Assembly: GCA_033060915.1 (NCBI GenBank)
Contig: CM065387.1
Coordinates: 34,602,001-34,666,000, forward strand
From: Euryodendron excelsum
Taxonomy: Eukaryota > Streptophyta > Magnoliopsida > Ericales > Pentaphylacaceae
DNA: 64,000 nucleotides
Direction of reading: 5' to 3'
Shown: piece by piece, positions 25,958 to 37,835 of the stretch
Position numbering within the stretch: the stretch's first letter is position 1
How the letters are laid out: every line of letters starts with the position of its first letter
Notes under the pieces: generated by a model
Databases searched by the model: none
Seen by the model: only the letters and a program-made list of their open reading frames with translations
Told to the model about the DNA's origin: nothing
Position numbers and translations under genes: made by a program

Positions 25958-26152
25958 ATGGATTTGCTAAAAAAAGAATATTCTGTGTGCCATCATTGTG
26001 ATGTTGTGGAACATATCAGGCCTAACTGCAATCAGTTGCAAAATTTAGAAAGATATTTTCATTATATGCAACCTAGAATGCCTAATAATGATCTACAAAG
26101 ACAGATCAAGAATCTGAACACCCAAGTAAGTCAACTAAGACAAGTAATTTAA
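25958..26152 (+). CDS. short gag-like ORF with CCHC zinc knuckle
   Basis: A 64-residue open frame starts MDLLKKEYSV. It contains CHHCDVVEHIRPNC, a perfect C-x2-C-x4-H-x4-C retroviral-type zinc knuckle at about residues 11-24. The C-terminal part (LQRQIKNLNTQVSQLRQ) looks like a coiled coil. It sits about 70 bases after the primer-binding site, where gag begins, but the capsid domain is absent, so this is a nucleocapsid remnant. Whether it is translated is unknown. Confidence 0.55.
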   Translation: MDLLKKEYSVCHHCDVVEHIRPNCNQLQNLERYFHYMQPRMPNNDLQRQIKNLNTQVSQLRQVI

Positions 26153-27024
26153 AAAATAAAAAATCTTAAATTTGTTTGGATTAGAAAATCTAACTTACAA
26201 GCCTTGAATATCCCTAAAAATTTTGTAGGGGTTAATCTTTTTAATTAGAGGTTTGATTTTGATATCGCATAGGAAGTTATTTAATTCTTATTCTTTTGTC
26301 CTAAGTGCTATGATCATAATTGTAAATTTTAGGGTTTTTTTTTAAGAACTTTTCAAAAACAAAAAAAAAATTCTGATTATGGGTCATTAGTATTTTGGTG
26401 ATTTGTTGAGTAATTCTTCATGGCAATGGTAATATACATTGTTAGGCATTAAATACATGATCTAGATTTAAATTTCTTCATCTTTGCTTACATAGTGAGT
26501 AATTTTGAAAACATTAGTCATGTGCACATGAGCACACTTGGTGCAACTGATTTGCATGAGCCATGTATGTGATTCTTGTTAGTTTCATTTATTCTGATGT
26601 TCTCTACAAGAGCTACACACTAGAGTGACTAATGTTCATGTATCATACTTCTATCATTAACTCCCTACCTTGACATGTGTGAAAGTCACAATGGATGTAT
26701 ATCAAAATATGCATATTTTGGGTAAAACTGTAGAAAGGGCTACCATATTTTAAGTCTTGAAATTGCTCATAAAAGAAAAAAATAATAAAACAACTTGAGC
26801 TATTCAAAAGAATAAAATTCGACTCTTCAAAAGTTGCAAACTTGAGCTTATTAAGGAGGAGTTTCCATATTTGAATCGCTCAAGCATGATTGGTCATTGT
26901 TCTAGGTGTGTCGTTCTCTGAAGAATTTGAATAAAGTTATTAAATTTGATCTCTACTATATGTTTGTGTAATTCTATAACTTTTGAGTTCATCGGGAACA
27001 CCCACGTAGTCATATGGGTGTTCT

Positions 27025-27700
27025 CACTACAAGAAATTTGACATTTAGCGAGGAAAGTATTGGCGAGGAAACCAAATTTCACACTAAAGATATCCTTTTA
27101 GCTTGGAAAATCATGATTTCTTGCTAAAGTTTTCAAATGACCACATTTAGCAACAAACTAAAAAATTTCTCGCAAATACTCATTGCAAAATCTCTGGTGG
27201 AAAATATTTTTTGGCGGGATGTGTGATGGGAGAGTGAATTTGCAAGGAAAAGTAAAATTTCTCACAAATGGTGATTGGGGAAAAAGTATTAGCGAGGGGT
27301 TGTATAGATCGTCGCTAAAGGTTTTGAACAATTATTTTTGCGACAAAAGCATCTAGTTGCAAAAAAAACTTCAATGCCTATTGGTGTCAAATTTTGTGCT
27401 TGTCACTAATTCTCAAAGTATAAACCTTTCACAAGACATACTGATCCTCGCTAGACGTATAATATAAAGACTTTAGCGAGGAATTAGTAGGTTCCTTATT
27501 AAAGAAGTAATCCATATATGTTATAGCGACAAAATACAAACTTCCTTGCTAATGGTAACCACAAAAATAACTGGCGGGAATTTTTTGTTTGGTGGGAAAA
27601 AGTTATTAGCTAGGAGACATAAATTTCCTTGCTAATGGTGTTCAAAAATTAGTCTTTAGTAAGGAAATTATAGATTCCTCGCCAAAAGGAGCAACCGATT
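27025..27700 (+). repeat. CACTA left terminal and subterminal repeats
   Basis: Variants of TTAGCGAGGAA and CCTCGCTAA recur about ten times in both orientations. Family knowledge assigns such motifs to transposase binding. Confidence 0.75.
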
Positions 27701-28530
27701 TTTAAGGGCATGATAATTAAGACTTTATATGATATGAGACTATGACTAATTTTAATACATTATTTCTACTTATAAAATATTAGTATAGTACTACTACTCC
27801 TACTTTAAAAAATTGCTATTTATACTTTGATGTGTGGGAAAACTAATAAATAAATGTATGTAACTAGTTTGTCCCTTTTTATGTAAATACCAAATTATTT
27901 GGCATTTTCACTTAATAAATTATATTATATATAAAAACCTTTATAATAAATATATATCTATTAAATATATATTTATTTAATGTAGTTGTTTTATTGCAAT
28001 TTAGAGTCATATGTTCAAAACATGGAAACAACATGTTCGTACACAGAAGGTAAGACTACTTAATCTTATGAAAATATCTAAATCATTATGAGAAATTACT
28101 TTTTTTTAATTTTTTTGATCAGTCAGAGCATGTTTTGGCGTGGCAGTTAGTTTGTTCCATTGAGACTTGGGTTTCACAAATTTAAAGTACAGAAGGCCAC
28201 ATATATCTAACAATGCCCAAACTTACAGTAGAGAAGCCTTGTGTACTAGACAAACATATGTCCGCACGCGAGAGGTAAGATTGCGTACAATTGATCCTTC
28301 CTAGAGCTTGAAGTGGGGGGAATCTCGTGTATTGAGTTATCCTTTTATATATTCACTCATTGTCACTAATAATTGATTGAACCTGAAATATTTAATTTTT
28401 GTAACTAAATAATAAATATTTTATGTATATCAACTTTTTTGGTGCCTAAATTTTGGTTCAATAACTAATAAATTGATCCATCAAAGTACTATAAACTGTC
28501 AGCACTTCTACACAAATCCATTAGGCCATT

Positions 28531-28873
28531 TAGGGGTGTGCAAAAGAATCTTTCATATCGGAGCTTGTGTTTGATCATACTTTATGTCATTTGTCATAAT
28601 GGACTTTGCTGTATCTCTTTGAAAAATTTTGTATCTGTAATGGATAAACTTAAAACTAAGTTAGTAGAACAGACCCAACCCAGCTTGGCCAGAACCGAGG
28701 AACCGACCCAAACTAATATGAACTCAATCGGGTTGGTTCGGTTCGGTTCGATTCGATTTGGTCCCATGGGACGATTGGTTCAATCTTGGGTCCAAAATCT
28801 TGGAACCAATAAAGATTAGTTCGATTATGAGTTAGCCACCAATCCGAACCAAACTGACCCATGCACACCCCTA
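28531..28873. mobile_element. hAT-like MITE, 343 bp, inside the CACTA element
   Basis: Terminal inverted repeats TAGGGGTGTGCA and TGCACACCCCTA match exactly over 12 bases. The flanking octamers are AGGCCATT and GGACCATT (6 of 8 equal), consistent with an aged 8 bp hAT duplication. The interior is rich in GGTTCGGTTCG words. No transposase. Confidence 0.75.
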
Positions 28874-30984
28874 GGACCATTCCCGAACCCAACCCAAACC
28901 AAACCGAGTTAAAATCGGTTACATTGTATTTGAACCCGAGATTGGCGGTTCGGATAGTGGGTCATTACCCAACTTGACCCGTGAACTCCCCTAGTCCAAA
29001 CCCATAAAACCAAACAACTTTAAGTACTGGCTTAAAAAAAAAAGTCAAAAAAGTAACTATTAAACAATCAATCTCCATTTGAGTTGTTTGCGGGTCAACC
29101 TAGCCAGTCGATTCCACAATTGGAATAATGGACTTTCATAAGTTTTGAATGAATAAAATTTAAAATAGGATTAATTTGGTGGGATTTGAAAAAGAAAAAT
29201 AAAAAACATTGAAATCCTTTGGCAATTAATTAGTCGAATTTCATTTGAATTGGAAATAATTAATTGTTATGAAATCGGATTTCCTTTGGCTGCATAATCT
29301 TTATACCCGACCAATCTCCGTCAGGAGGTAATCTTTTCTCTCTTTCTAGTTCTCTCTCTCTCTGGGAGCATATTCTTGGTTTGTAGCGTTTCACTTTGTG
29401 GGGAAATGTTTATGTAGTGAGTAGAAATATTCCAAATTGATTTTTTTGAAAATATCCTTTGGTGGAGGGGCTGGAGTTGTGACGGAGAGGGTGATGGCGG
29501 GCGGTAAGGGAAGGGGAAGGAGGGGGCGACGGGTGGTGGTGGGGGAGAGGTTGGGTGTGGTGGCAGTGTTGATGTTTTGTTGCTGGCCATGTGTTTGAAA
29601 AAATACCTAAGAAAAAAAACATTTCACGAAGGTAAGGGAAATGTCTTCTCTGAGCAGAGAATTGGTGTTTCTCATACTCCAGTTCCTGGAGGAGGAGAAG
29701 TTTAAGGAGTTGGTGCACAAGTGAGTCTCTCCTCTCTCTATATGTATTTTTATATGTGTATGTTTATGAGTCTGCAAGTCTCGTCTCTGTTTTTAGGTGG
29801 TGAAAAATGGGTTAAACGAAATGAAATTTTGGGTTTTACATATATTGTATTTTTTTCCAATAAAATGAAAAGAAAGAGAAAGAAAGAAGTGAAAACTGAC
29901 CTTGGCTCAGTTCATTAGTCGCATAAGTCTCCGAGTGGACGACTTTGTTTTTAAAAAAAAAAATTTATAAGGGCTTTCCCTTGGTTTTTAATGAATAATC
30001 TAAGATTCAAAGTGGTAATTTATGATATAGGATATGTAGAATGTTTTTTTTTTTGTTTGGCTGTGGAGAAAATAATTTGAAGTTTCATTTTTGTCTATTG
30101 GCATGGTCTCCCAAAGGAAAAATTCACCTTTTGAAGTCTAAATAATTGGAATTAAGGCTTGTTGTATTGAGAACCAAGTCAAAATTGAGTAGGTTTTTTT
30201 TTTTTTTTTGGTTTTTCGTTTTGTTCCTCATGTGGGTCCTAGAATGGTAAATAAATAGAAAAATAAAAAAACATTGAGTTCATAGCTTTATGTATCTACG
30301 CTATTATAATAAGGCAACATCCAGGTTTGGTGAAGCCTTAATTTGAAGTTAGTGTAGATTATTGTATTCTCATATTTGCCTTGAACTACCAACTCATTCA
30401 AGGGTTGTGTAAAAGTAAAAATGTAAATTTAATGCCTTCAAAAAACCACTACTAGCACAAATTTCATTAGTGGAGCTACTCAACCCCATGTCTAGTATAT
30501 ATATTGGGTTATCACGTTTTGCGGCTGTGAAACTGATTGTTTTCATTTCAAATTGGTTGTGGGTTCTGTTAAGGCTTGAACAAGAGTCAGGATTTTTCTT
30601 CAATATGAAATACTTTGAGGAGAAAGTACAAGCTAGTGAGTGGGAAGAAGTTGAGAAGTACCTATCTAGATTCACTAAGGTAGATGATAATAGATACTCC
30701 ATGAAGATATTATTTGAAATCAGGAAGCAGAAGTATCTGGAAGCTCTTGATCGGTATTTATATATTCTATCTGTTTCTATTTTTAAGACTGTTATCATTG
30801 TTCACAAAGAGTTTAATTGTCGTTATGTGTTTGGCTGATATTATTAGGCAAGACAAAGCGAAAGACGTTGAGATATTAGTGAATGATTTGAGAGTGTTCT
30901 CGACATTCAATGAAGAATTATATAAAGAAATCACTCAGCTTTTAACACTTGGCAATTTCAAGTAAATGATTTTTGTCGTTACCT

Positions 30985-31480
30985 AAAAGGTATGTTAATG
31001 CATGTGAAGTTGAAAATTGGCAAGTCATTTTTTTGTATCCTCCGTTTAATTGATGAGAAGATCTGAGAAAAGAAAATAATGTGAGATTTTGAATCATCAA
31101 ATTGTCGTTATTCAGGAAACCGCAAGACAAGAGCCCCACTTTAATGAGCCTATCACAATTGATTGGCTTAGTTGTTAATTCTTGCATTTTACATTGCATT
31201 TTCATTTTTTAGTCATCTTATCGCTTTTGTGAACCAAAAGAAGATTTATCTTCCTCAATTTCTTATTTCCAACTTGGAAAATTAAGTATTGAGGATTTCA
31301 TGTGATTTCAATTTGTACTAGACTCAGGGTATGTTAATGCATGCGAAGTTGAAAATTGGGAAGTCATTTTTTTTGTATTCTCTATTTAATTGATGAGAAG
31401 ATGTGAAAAAGAAAATGATGTGAGATTCTGAATCGTCAAATTCTCATTATTCACAAAACCTCAAGACATGAGCCCCACTT
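30985..31480 (+). repeat. tandem duplication within intron 3 of the TOPLESS fragment
   Basis: The block starting GGTATGTTAATGCATG at 30989 recurs at 31328, and the similarity runs to GAGCCCCACTT (31134 and 31470). The second copy resumes after the solo LTR at 32053 (GAACCTATCCAAATTGGTTG matches 31146 onward). The unit is about 330 bp. Confidence 0.85.
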
Positions 31481-31484
31481 AAAT

Positions 31485-32052
31485 TGATATGGATAGCATA
31501 GTAGAAGATTACTTGGAGATCCGGAGGCGTTGTTATTCCCGTGCAGCGCGTGGACCAGTGGTCGGTAAACTTCAATCGGCCATAACTTTTGATCCGTAAC
31601 TCCATTTTCTTATTATAATATGTTTTCGAAAAGCTAGCGATGAGCCAGAGAAAGAAAAAATTGATGAAATGATTTTATCAGCCTAGGAAAATGTGAAAAA
31701 AATGCTCCTAAGTATGATTTTGGGCCTGTTTAATGTTTTGGGCTTATTTTTTTTTAGGTTTTCATCAGTTTTCTTATTAACCCGGTATGTTCTAGGCCCT
31801 AGGGTTTCGTGCTGCTTATTTATACTCATGTTTAAGGCATTTTCAATAGCTTTTGGAGGTTAATACAATTTGCGTGGGATTTGCACCTTTTTACCAATCG
31901 TTCGGTATTTTCTGTAAATCAACAAGCGTTTGATGCCCGTAAGTCTAGTATTCATGGTGAATCAACAGGTTAGAGGAGGAATCTCGACCCAATATTCGTG
32001 GTGAATCAATGGGTTAGGGTTGATTATCTTGTTCTTGTAACCCGCTGCATCA
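31485..32052 (+). mobile_element. solo LTR, 568 bp, in TOPLESS intron 3
   Basis: It begins TGATATGGATAGC, ends CCGCTGCATCA, and is flanked by a perfect TAAAT duplication (31480-31484 and 32053-32057). The first copy of the intron duplication shows the unoccupied site. The 3' part (GGTGAATCAATGGGTTAGGG) resembles the copia LTR at 25610, so copia origin is likely. No internal region remains. Confidence 0.9.
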
Positions 32053-33550
32053 TAAATGAACCTATCCAAATTGGTTGGCTTAGTAATTAATTCTTTGATT
32101 TTACATTGCATTTTCATTTTTAGTCATCTTGTTGCTTTCATGAACTAGAGATGATTTATCTTCCTTAATTTGTTATTGCTAAATTGGAACCTTAACTTTA
32201 GCCAAAAGTGAAATTTGAGAAATAGCCGGTTATTCTGACAGTTAATTCTTGTCCTTTGAATACTATGGAAAATGAGCAGCTATCGAAGTATGGTGACACC
32301 AAAACAGCTTGTAGCATAATGTTGATAGAGCTTAAAAAACTTATAGAAGCCAATCCCCTTTTTCGTGAAAAGCTTGTTTTTCCTACTTTAAAGTTGTCGA
32401 GGTTGCGGACTCTGATCAATCAAAGGTAAAGTTAGTTTCATAATGCATGAATAAGCAAACTATGATGCTTTAATAGTTTATTTCTTATGCTTTATCATAA
32501 CATCCTTGTTCTTGTTGGCTACCCTATGGAGGTTGCTATTACTGAGGCCATCTAATTACTGCTTTACCTGCTTTCGTGAGGAAGATCTTTGAAAATATGT
32601 CCTCTTTTCCATTAATAGTTGTGCTATTTTCTCAATTGTTGGGTGGATATTTTTTTTTACTTACCATTTGTTTATGGATCTTTCAGCATAGTCATGCCTA
32701 CTGGTTTTTACAACAAAAAATCGTTTGCATGCATTTATATGGCACTTATTTTTGCTTGCACTCAAGAAATTCTGGGAATCTCTTAATGTTCATTTTTTTA
32801 TCATTCTTACATATACTACCATAGAAATGTAGATAATTGTGCTGTTCAATGTGTATGTTTAACCTCACAAATTTGCTTTTTTTGTTGATCCAGTCTGAAC
32901 TGGCAGCACTAACTCTGTAAGAATCCAAGGCTAAACCCAGACATAAAGACTTTATTCATAGACCATACCTGCACACCTCCAAATGGGGCTCTTACACCTA
33001 CTCCTGTCACTCTTCCACCTGCTGCAGTTGCAAAGCCTACTGCTTATACATCACTTGGAGTGCATGGTGTATGTTACCATTTATCTCACAAAATTTAATT
33101 CCCCCCCATCCCTCTCCTCTTTCCAGATTAAATACACACTTCTTTTTTTATAGTTTAGTGATGAGAGTCTTGCTTCTATTTGTTTTGTGTAGCCCTTTCC
33201 ACCAGCTGCAGCAACTGCTAATGCTAATGCCTTAGCAGGTTGGATGGTGAATGATGCTGCTTCTTCATATGTTCAAGCAGCTGTTGTTACTGCATCTTCC
33301 TTACTTATTCCACCAAATCAAGGTCAAAGGTCTGCTTCAACCAAAGGCACTATAACAATTGCCTTTTCTTGGAAATTGATCGTACTTAAAAAAAGAGGCT
33401 ATTTTTGTGGAACTTTGTTTATACGGACTTTCCTCATAAGTCTTTTTTCATAACATTTGTGAAAAAAAATTTCAAACTTTTAGTGCTTTAGATTAACATC
33501 CATGTTTATAATTTTTCTTAATTTGTGTGTGGGTATGTGGGTGTTTGGGT

Positions 33551-33690
33551 AAGGGGTTAAAATTTTTTGGTATTCATTGTTACTGTTTTTGAATCATGGA
33601 GGTAATTCTGATCATTCCCAAAAGAACCATTGAGAAGTTTATAATTTCTTAATTGTAACTTATAGGAATATTTTAGTATTTTAGATGTAA
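33551..33690 (+). repeat. 140 bp direct repeat, copy 1 (TOPLESS intron)
   Basis: It matches 35831-35970 with about ten differences, from AGGGGTTAA to TTTTAGAT. It lies in the intron before exon 7. Confidence 0.9.
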
Positions 33691-35830
33691 TGCTGGTGGA
33701 TGGTTTTTGCGTATTTTGCTCTACTGCAACAGGTGGCAGTAGAGCATACATTCACTTGATTGCATGGCCTATAATCCAACATATTTGATCCTTGTGGAGT
33801 TGTCAAGTTGACTTTTGCTTATTTATGCATATCTTATTGAATATCTGGTTGAAGTGATTCACTTATTCCTTTCAACAATTCCAATCTTGAAATGTCCAAT
33901 AACGTCACCACCCACTCTGGGTATGGTTGATTATCAGAGCGCCGATGATGAACAATTGATTAAACACCTGCAGCCAACACCATCTGTTGAGGAGGTAATC
34001 TTGAAGGAGTTACTGTCTATTATATGCTTTCCTGGATATTTGTGATGCCTTTTGTCATTCTGCTGTTAAACTATTTCCCACAAGTTCCTCTCGCTAACAT
34101 AATTCAATATAATGATGCATCTTTCTCTCATCAAGTTACGTATCCGACAGCTCGGCAACATCCTACTTGGTCCCTGGATGACTTGCAAAGGACAGTAGCT
34201 TGTACCATGCATCAAGGATCTGCTGTCACAAGCATGGATTTTCATCCTTCTCAGCACACATTGCTTTTGATATGATGGTCTCCAATCGATGATTTGTCCA
34301 TATCTATTATGATTTTTATGGTTGAGCTCCTGCTAAATGAAATACTACTTTGCTTCTTGATATTCTTTTTTCCTTTTATTTGACATATAGTCTCTTTTAA
34401 CCAGTTGGTTCTGGTAGTGGTGAAATAATGCTTTTGGAAGTTAGGATGCGGGAGAAACTGGTTTCAAAGCCATTCAAGATATGGGACATGACAAAATGTT
34501 CATTAACATTTCAGGTTCCTGTATCATCTTTCTGTGGTGCTTCCATTTTGTATACATTTTCTTATTGGAAAGTACTTTGTTACTTGTTATCTTAGCTTTC
34601 TATGATGTTCTGTGAAAATATGAGATATGTATGTTGTAAGCTATGTATGAATTAAATTCTGACAAGATTTAGTGCTTCCTGGTTTTGAGGGTATTCATAA
34701 CATTAAAACATTTATCAACTAGTTGTGGCCTAGTATTCATGTCTAAAAGTGATAATTTGGAAACTAAGTCTCCAAGGGATGATAAATTAGATGCCAACAT
34801 TGTGGAGACCCTGTTCCTGGTGTGTTGGATACCCTCCAGTGTCTTGCTTTAATAGTTGAAGCAAGTACTTTGTTATGAAGTCTTAACTGTTAAGGGTGCA
34901 AACAGGCTTCCATTGTCAAAGATGCACCAGTATCTGTTACTCATATTACGTGGAGTCCAGATGGAAACTTTATGGGTACGTGCATTTCAACATCTACTAG
35001 CTTTTAGAAGGTAAATGTGAGCATTTCTTATTGTTTTTCATGCTGCAGGGGCTACTCTTACAAAGCATTTGATCCATTTGTATGCTTACGGTCGATCAAA
35101 TGATTTACGCCAACATTTAGAGGTGAGTTGGGAGATTGTTCCCTGTCCAACAAGTAAAATTCTTTAACTGCTAATTGATTGGTATCCCTTTGTGTTTACA
35201 GATTGAAGCCCATAATGGTCAAGTTAACGACTTGGCTTTTGCTCATCCAAACAAACAGCTATGTATAGTAACCTACGGAGATGATAAGATGATAAAGGTG
35301 CAACATAATTTTAGATGTATTTTTTGAAAAAATTTGATTGATTGGTTTATATTTACTTCTTAACCGAAGGAAAGAATTGAAACAGGTTTGGGATTTAACT
35401 GGCCGCATGCTATATATCTTTGAAGGGCATGAAGCACTTGTATATTCTATATGTCCTCATCAGAAAGAGAATATTCAGGTATCTAAGATAAAGGGAAATA
35501 ATTTGTTTTTGGTAACCTGTTTACTTACTAATGGATTTAGGAGAAAATTTGTTTTAAGTTTCAGTTTACATCTATTAAATTTAGCAGAAATAATAGTTTA
35601 AGCTTCCTTACTATGTGCCTCCTGCAACCTTCTTTATGAGTTAAATCATTTATTTTTTACTGGTACACTCCTTGGATCAATTGGGTCAACTAATCTTCTT
35701 TCTTTTTCCATGTTTTCTAGTAATTTCAGTTCCTTTAGCCTTGGATGATATCTTTAAGAAGATTCCTTTGTCAAATGTCCAAAGCACCTCAACAATAAAG
35801 ACGACAACATCTATTATGTTGATCCTATTT

Positions 35831-35970
35831 AGGGGGTTAAGATTTTTTGGTATTCATTGTTAGTCTTTCCTAATCATGGAGGTAATTCTGATCATTCCCA
35901 AAAGAACCATTGAGAAGTTTATAATTTCTTAATTGTAACCTATAGGAATATTTTAGTGTTTTAGATACAA
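35831..35970 (+). repeat. 140 bp direct repeat, copy 2 (after the last TOPLESS exon)
   Basis: Partner of 33551-33690. It lies downstream of exon 13, about where the captured gene stops. Confidence 0.9.
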
Positions 35971-37480
35971 TTGCACAAATATACTATATAATGTTCATTC
36001 AAGTCATATGCAGCTTAGGTTTGTACTCTAGTCTCTATATTTCTCAGAACTAATGTCATAGGCAGAACATTGTTTTCCTTTTGCTTTTGTGATAAAATAT
36101 TGTTTGATCGCTTCAGTTGCGCACTTACAAAGTTGCCTTAGGCAATATCATTCTCATTATGTACTCAATTACTGTGAATTTACTAAACCTTTTCAATATT
36201 TTGTTTTTCCATCTTCCTGCCAAATCATGTATTAGGATTCTAATATTTTACCATTGCCTTGTCCGTCATATACATCAGTATTTATTAGAATGTGCCTCTT
36301 TGTGGTTTTTCAATGCATGTTCAATTCTTTAAATAGTGAAAACTGTACATAACTTCAAGTATATTGAGGAACCAATGTCATGAGATAGATTTTAGTTGGA
36401 CACCTTCAACGATTGAGGAAAGTAAAATCGTCGATGGTTTAAATTTCTTGTTGTGACGCAGGGGCAAAAACATTAAGATAAATAGTTGGAAGCACCTTGG
36501 ACCTGCAATTCCCCCCCCCCCCCTTTTTTTTTAAAATGGGTTCATGCATTCGTAATTTAATAGGGGACTGAGCATTTGTGAAGGATTATGCCCATTTCGG
36601 AAGGATCCAACGAGAAGGTATCTCTTAAGACAATATTTTTGGGGTTGTTTTGTCTCATTTTGTTTTTGTCATTACTGTCAAGTGGTCCTCCCTTTCAATT
36701 TCCTTTTTAGCCTTGCCAAGCCTTGCAATTGCCATATGCTTGAACCTTTGCTTCATGTAGGCAGATATTTGGTCTCTAGGGAAGAATCGTACTACTATTC
36801 CATCTAGTTTAATTTTCTGTAACAAATCCTAAGTAGTGTTGTAGTGCTGTTGGGTACTAAAATAGCACTTTTTTTTGAGCAAATCCTAAGTATTGATATC
36901 GGTGAAGTGTTCTCTTTTTTAAAGTTTATCTATATTTTGTTTTACCTTCTAGTTTATTAGTTTGCCATTACTCCTATTTTTGTTCTAATTTTTATATCTT
37001 ATCTTATGTGCAGATTGTTGATTGAGGTACGACACCTTTTGCAGGACATAGATTGATGAAGTATTAGATGAAAAATAAATTTAATTATGAATTTGTTTTT
37101 GTGCTTTTAGATAATGGATTATTATTGTTAGAATTTTGGGCTTCTTGGATGAGAGAAGCTCACAACTAAATCTCTTTTGGGGTATTTTGTCTTTATTCAT
37201 TTACTTCCTAAGTATAATTTTGTGGATTTGAACTTCAAATGTTGGAAATATTTGTAAACTTCACAAGTATTTTTATGATATTCTTTAGAACTTCTTTATA
37301 TTTTTTTTTAATGGGTGTATGCTTGGAAATATAGTATGGTTGTGAATGCACAGCAAGGGAAACTAATTAAAAGAGTAAATAGTAGCAGTAGCCACTTTTA
37401 GCAAGAAATAAACCATTATTACAAGTTAGATATTGTGTATTTAGTAAGGAAAAATTCTATTAGCAATGAAACAACTATGC
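35971..37480. other. CACTA interior without recognised gene
   Basis: AT-rich, with a C-then-T homopolymer at about 36509-36531. I see no transposase motif or further TOPLESS exon. Confidence 0.5.
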
Positions 37481-37581
37481 CACAAATATGTGTGGTGGTT
37501 TTATCGTATGTCTTCTAGTAAGGCGAAAATTCGTCGACAAAATTAATATTTAGCAACCAGAAACTATTGTCACTAAATTTT

Positions 37582-37835
37582 TAATATTCTTTTACGACAA
37601 CATGCTAGCAGTCAGAACTCATGATCGTTAAATGTCTAATATTTATTTGCGACAACGTGCTGGCAACCAGAAATCATGGTCACTAAACGTCCAATATTTT
37701 TTTGCGACGACAAGCTAGCAACTAGAACACATCGTCGCTAAATGTCTAATATTCTTTTGCGATGACATGCTAGCAACCAGAAGACATCGTCGCTAAATGT
37801 CAAATATTCTTTTGCGACGGCAAGCTTGCTGCTAA
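37582..37835 (+). repeat. 55 bp tandem array near the CACTA right end (~4.6 copies)
   Basis: Unit starts at 37582, 37637, 37692, 37747 and 37802 are exactly 55 bases apart. Each unit contains TAATATTC or a variant, TTTGCGACGACA, GCTAGCAAC and CATCGTCGCTAAATGTC. The array sits in the subterminal region and includes the same GCGAC/GTCGC words as the rest of that region, so it probably multiplies transposase-binding motifs. Confidence 0.9.

Larger units (their letters stand above)
29641..35478 (+). pseudogene. TPL: TOPLESS/TOPLESS-related corepressor, captured 5' part (13 exon-like blocks)
   Basis: TOPLESS proteins are nuclear Groucho/Tup1-type corepressors that bind EAR-motif repressors (Aux/IAA, JAZ-NINJA and others) through an N-terminal LisH-CTLH-CRA domain and carry C-terminal WD40 propellers. 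Blocks read in order: 29641-29720 (MSSLSRELVFLILQFL, LisH), 30574-30753 (CTLH, NRYSMKILFEIRKQKY), 30848-30961 (FSTFNEELYKEITQLLTL), about 32267-32425, 32894-33068, 33193-33322, about 33873-33994, about 34130-34270, 34405-34514, 34913-34975, 35049-35122, 35202-35297 and 35386-35478 (first WD40 repeats, YSICPHQKENIQ). Most junctions keep GT/AG. Defects: the exon 4 acceptor reads AT, TAA at 32910-32912 replaces codon ~184, and nothing matches after ENIQ, so more than half of the ~1,130 residues is missing. It lies wholly inside the CACTA element. Confidence 0.92.

Noticed and set aside
30394..30798. 134-residue minus-strand frame
   Set aside because: It is antisense to TOPLESS exon 2, whose plus-strand reading is clearly the real one.
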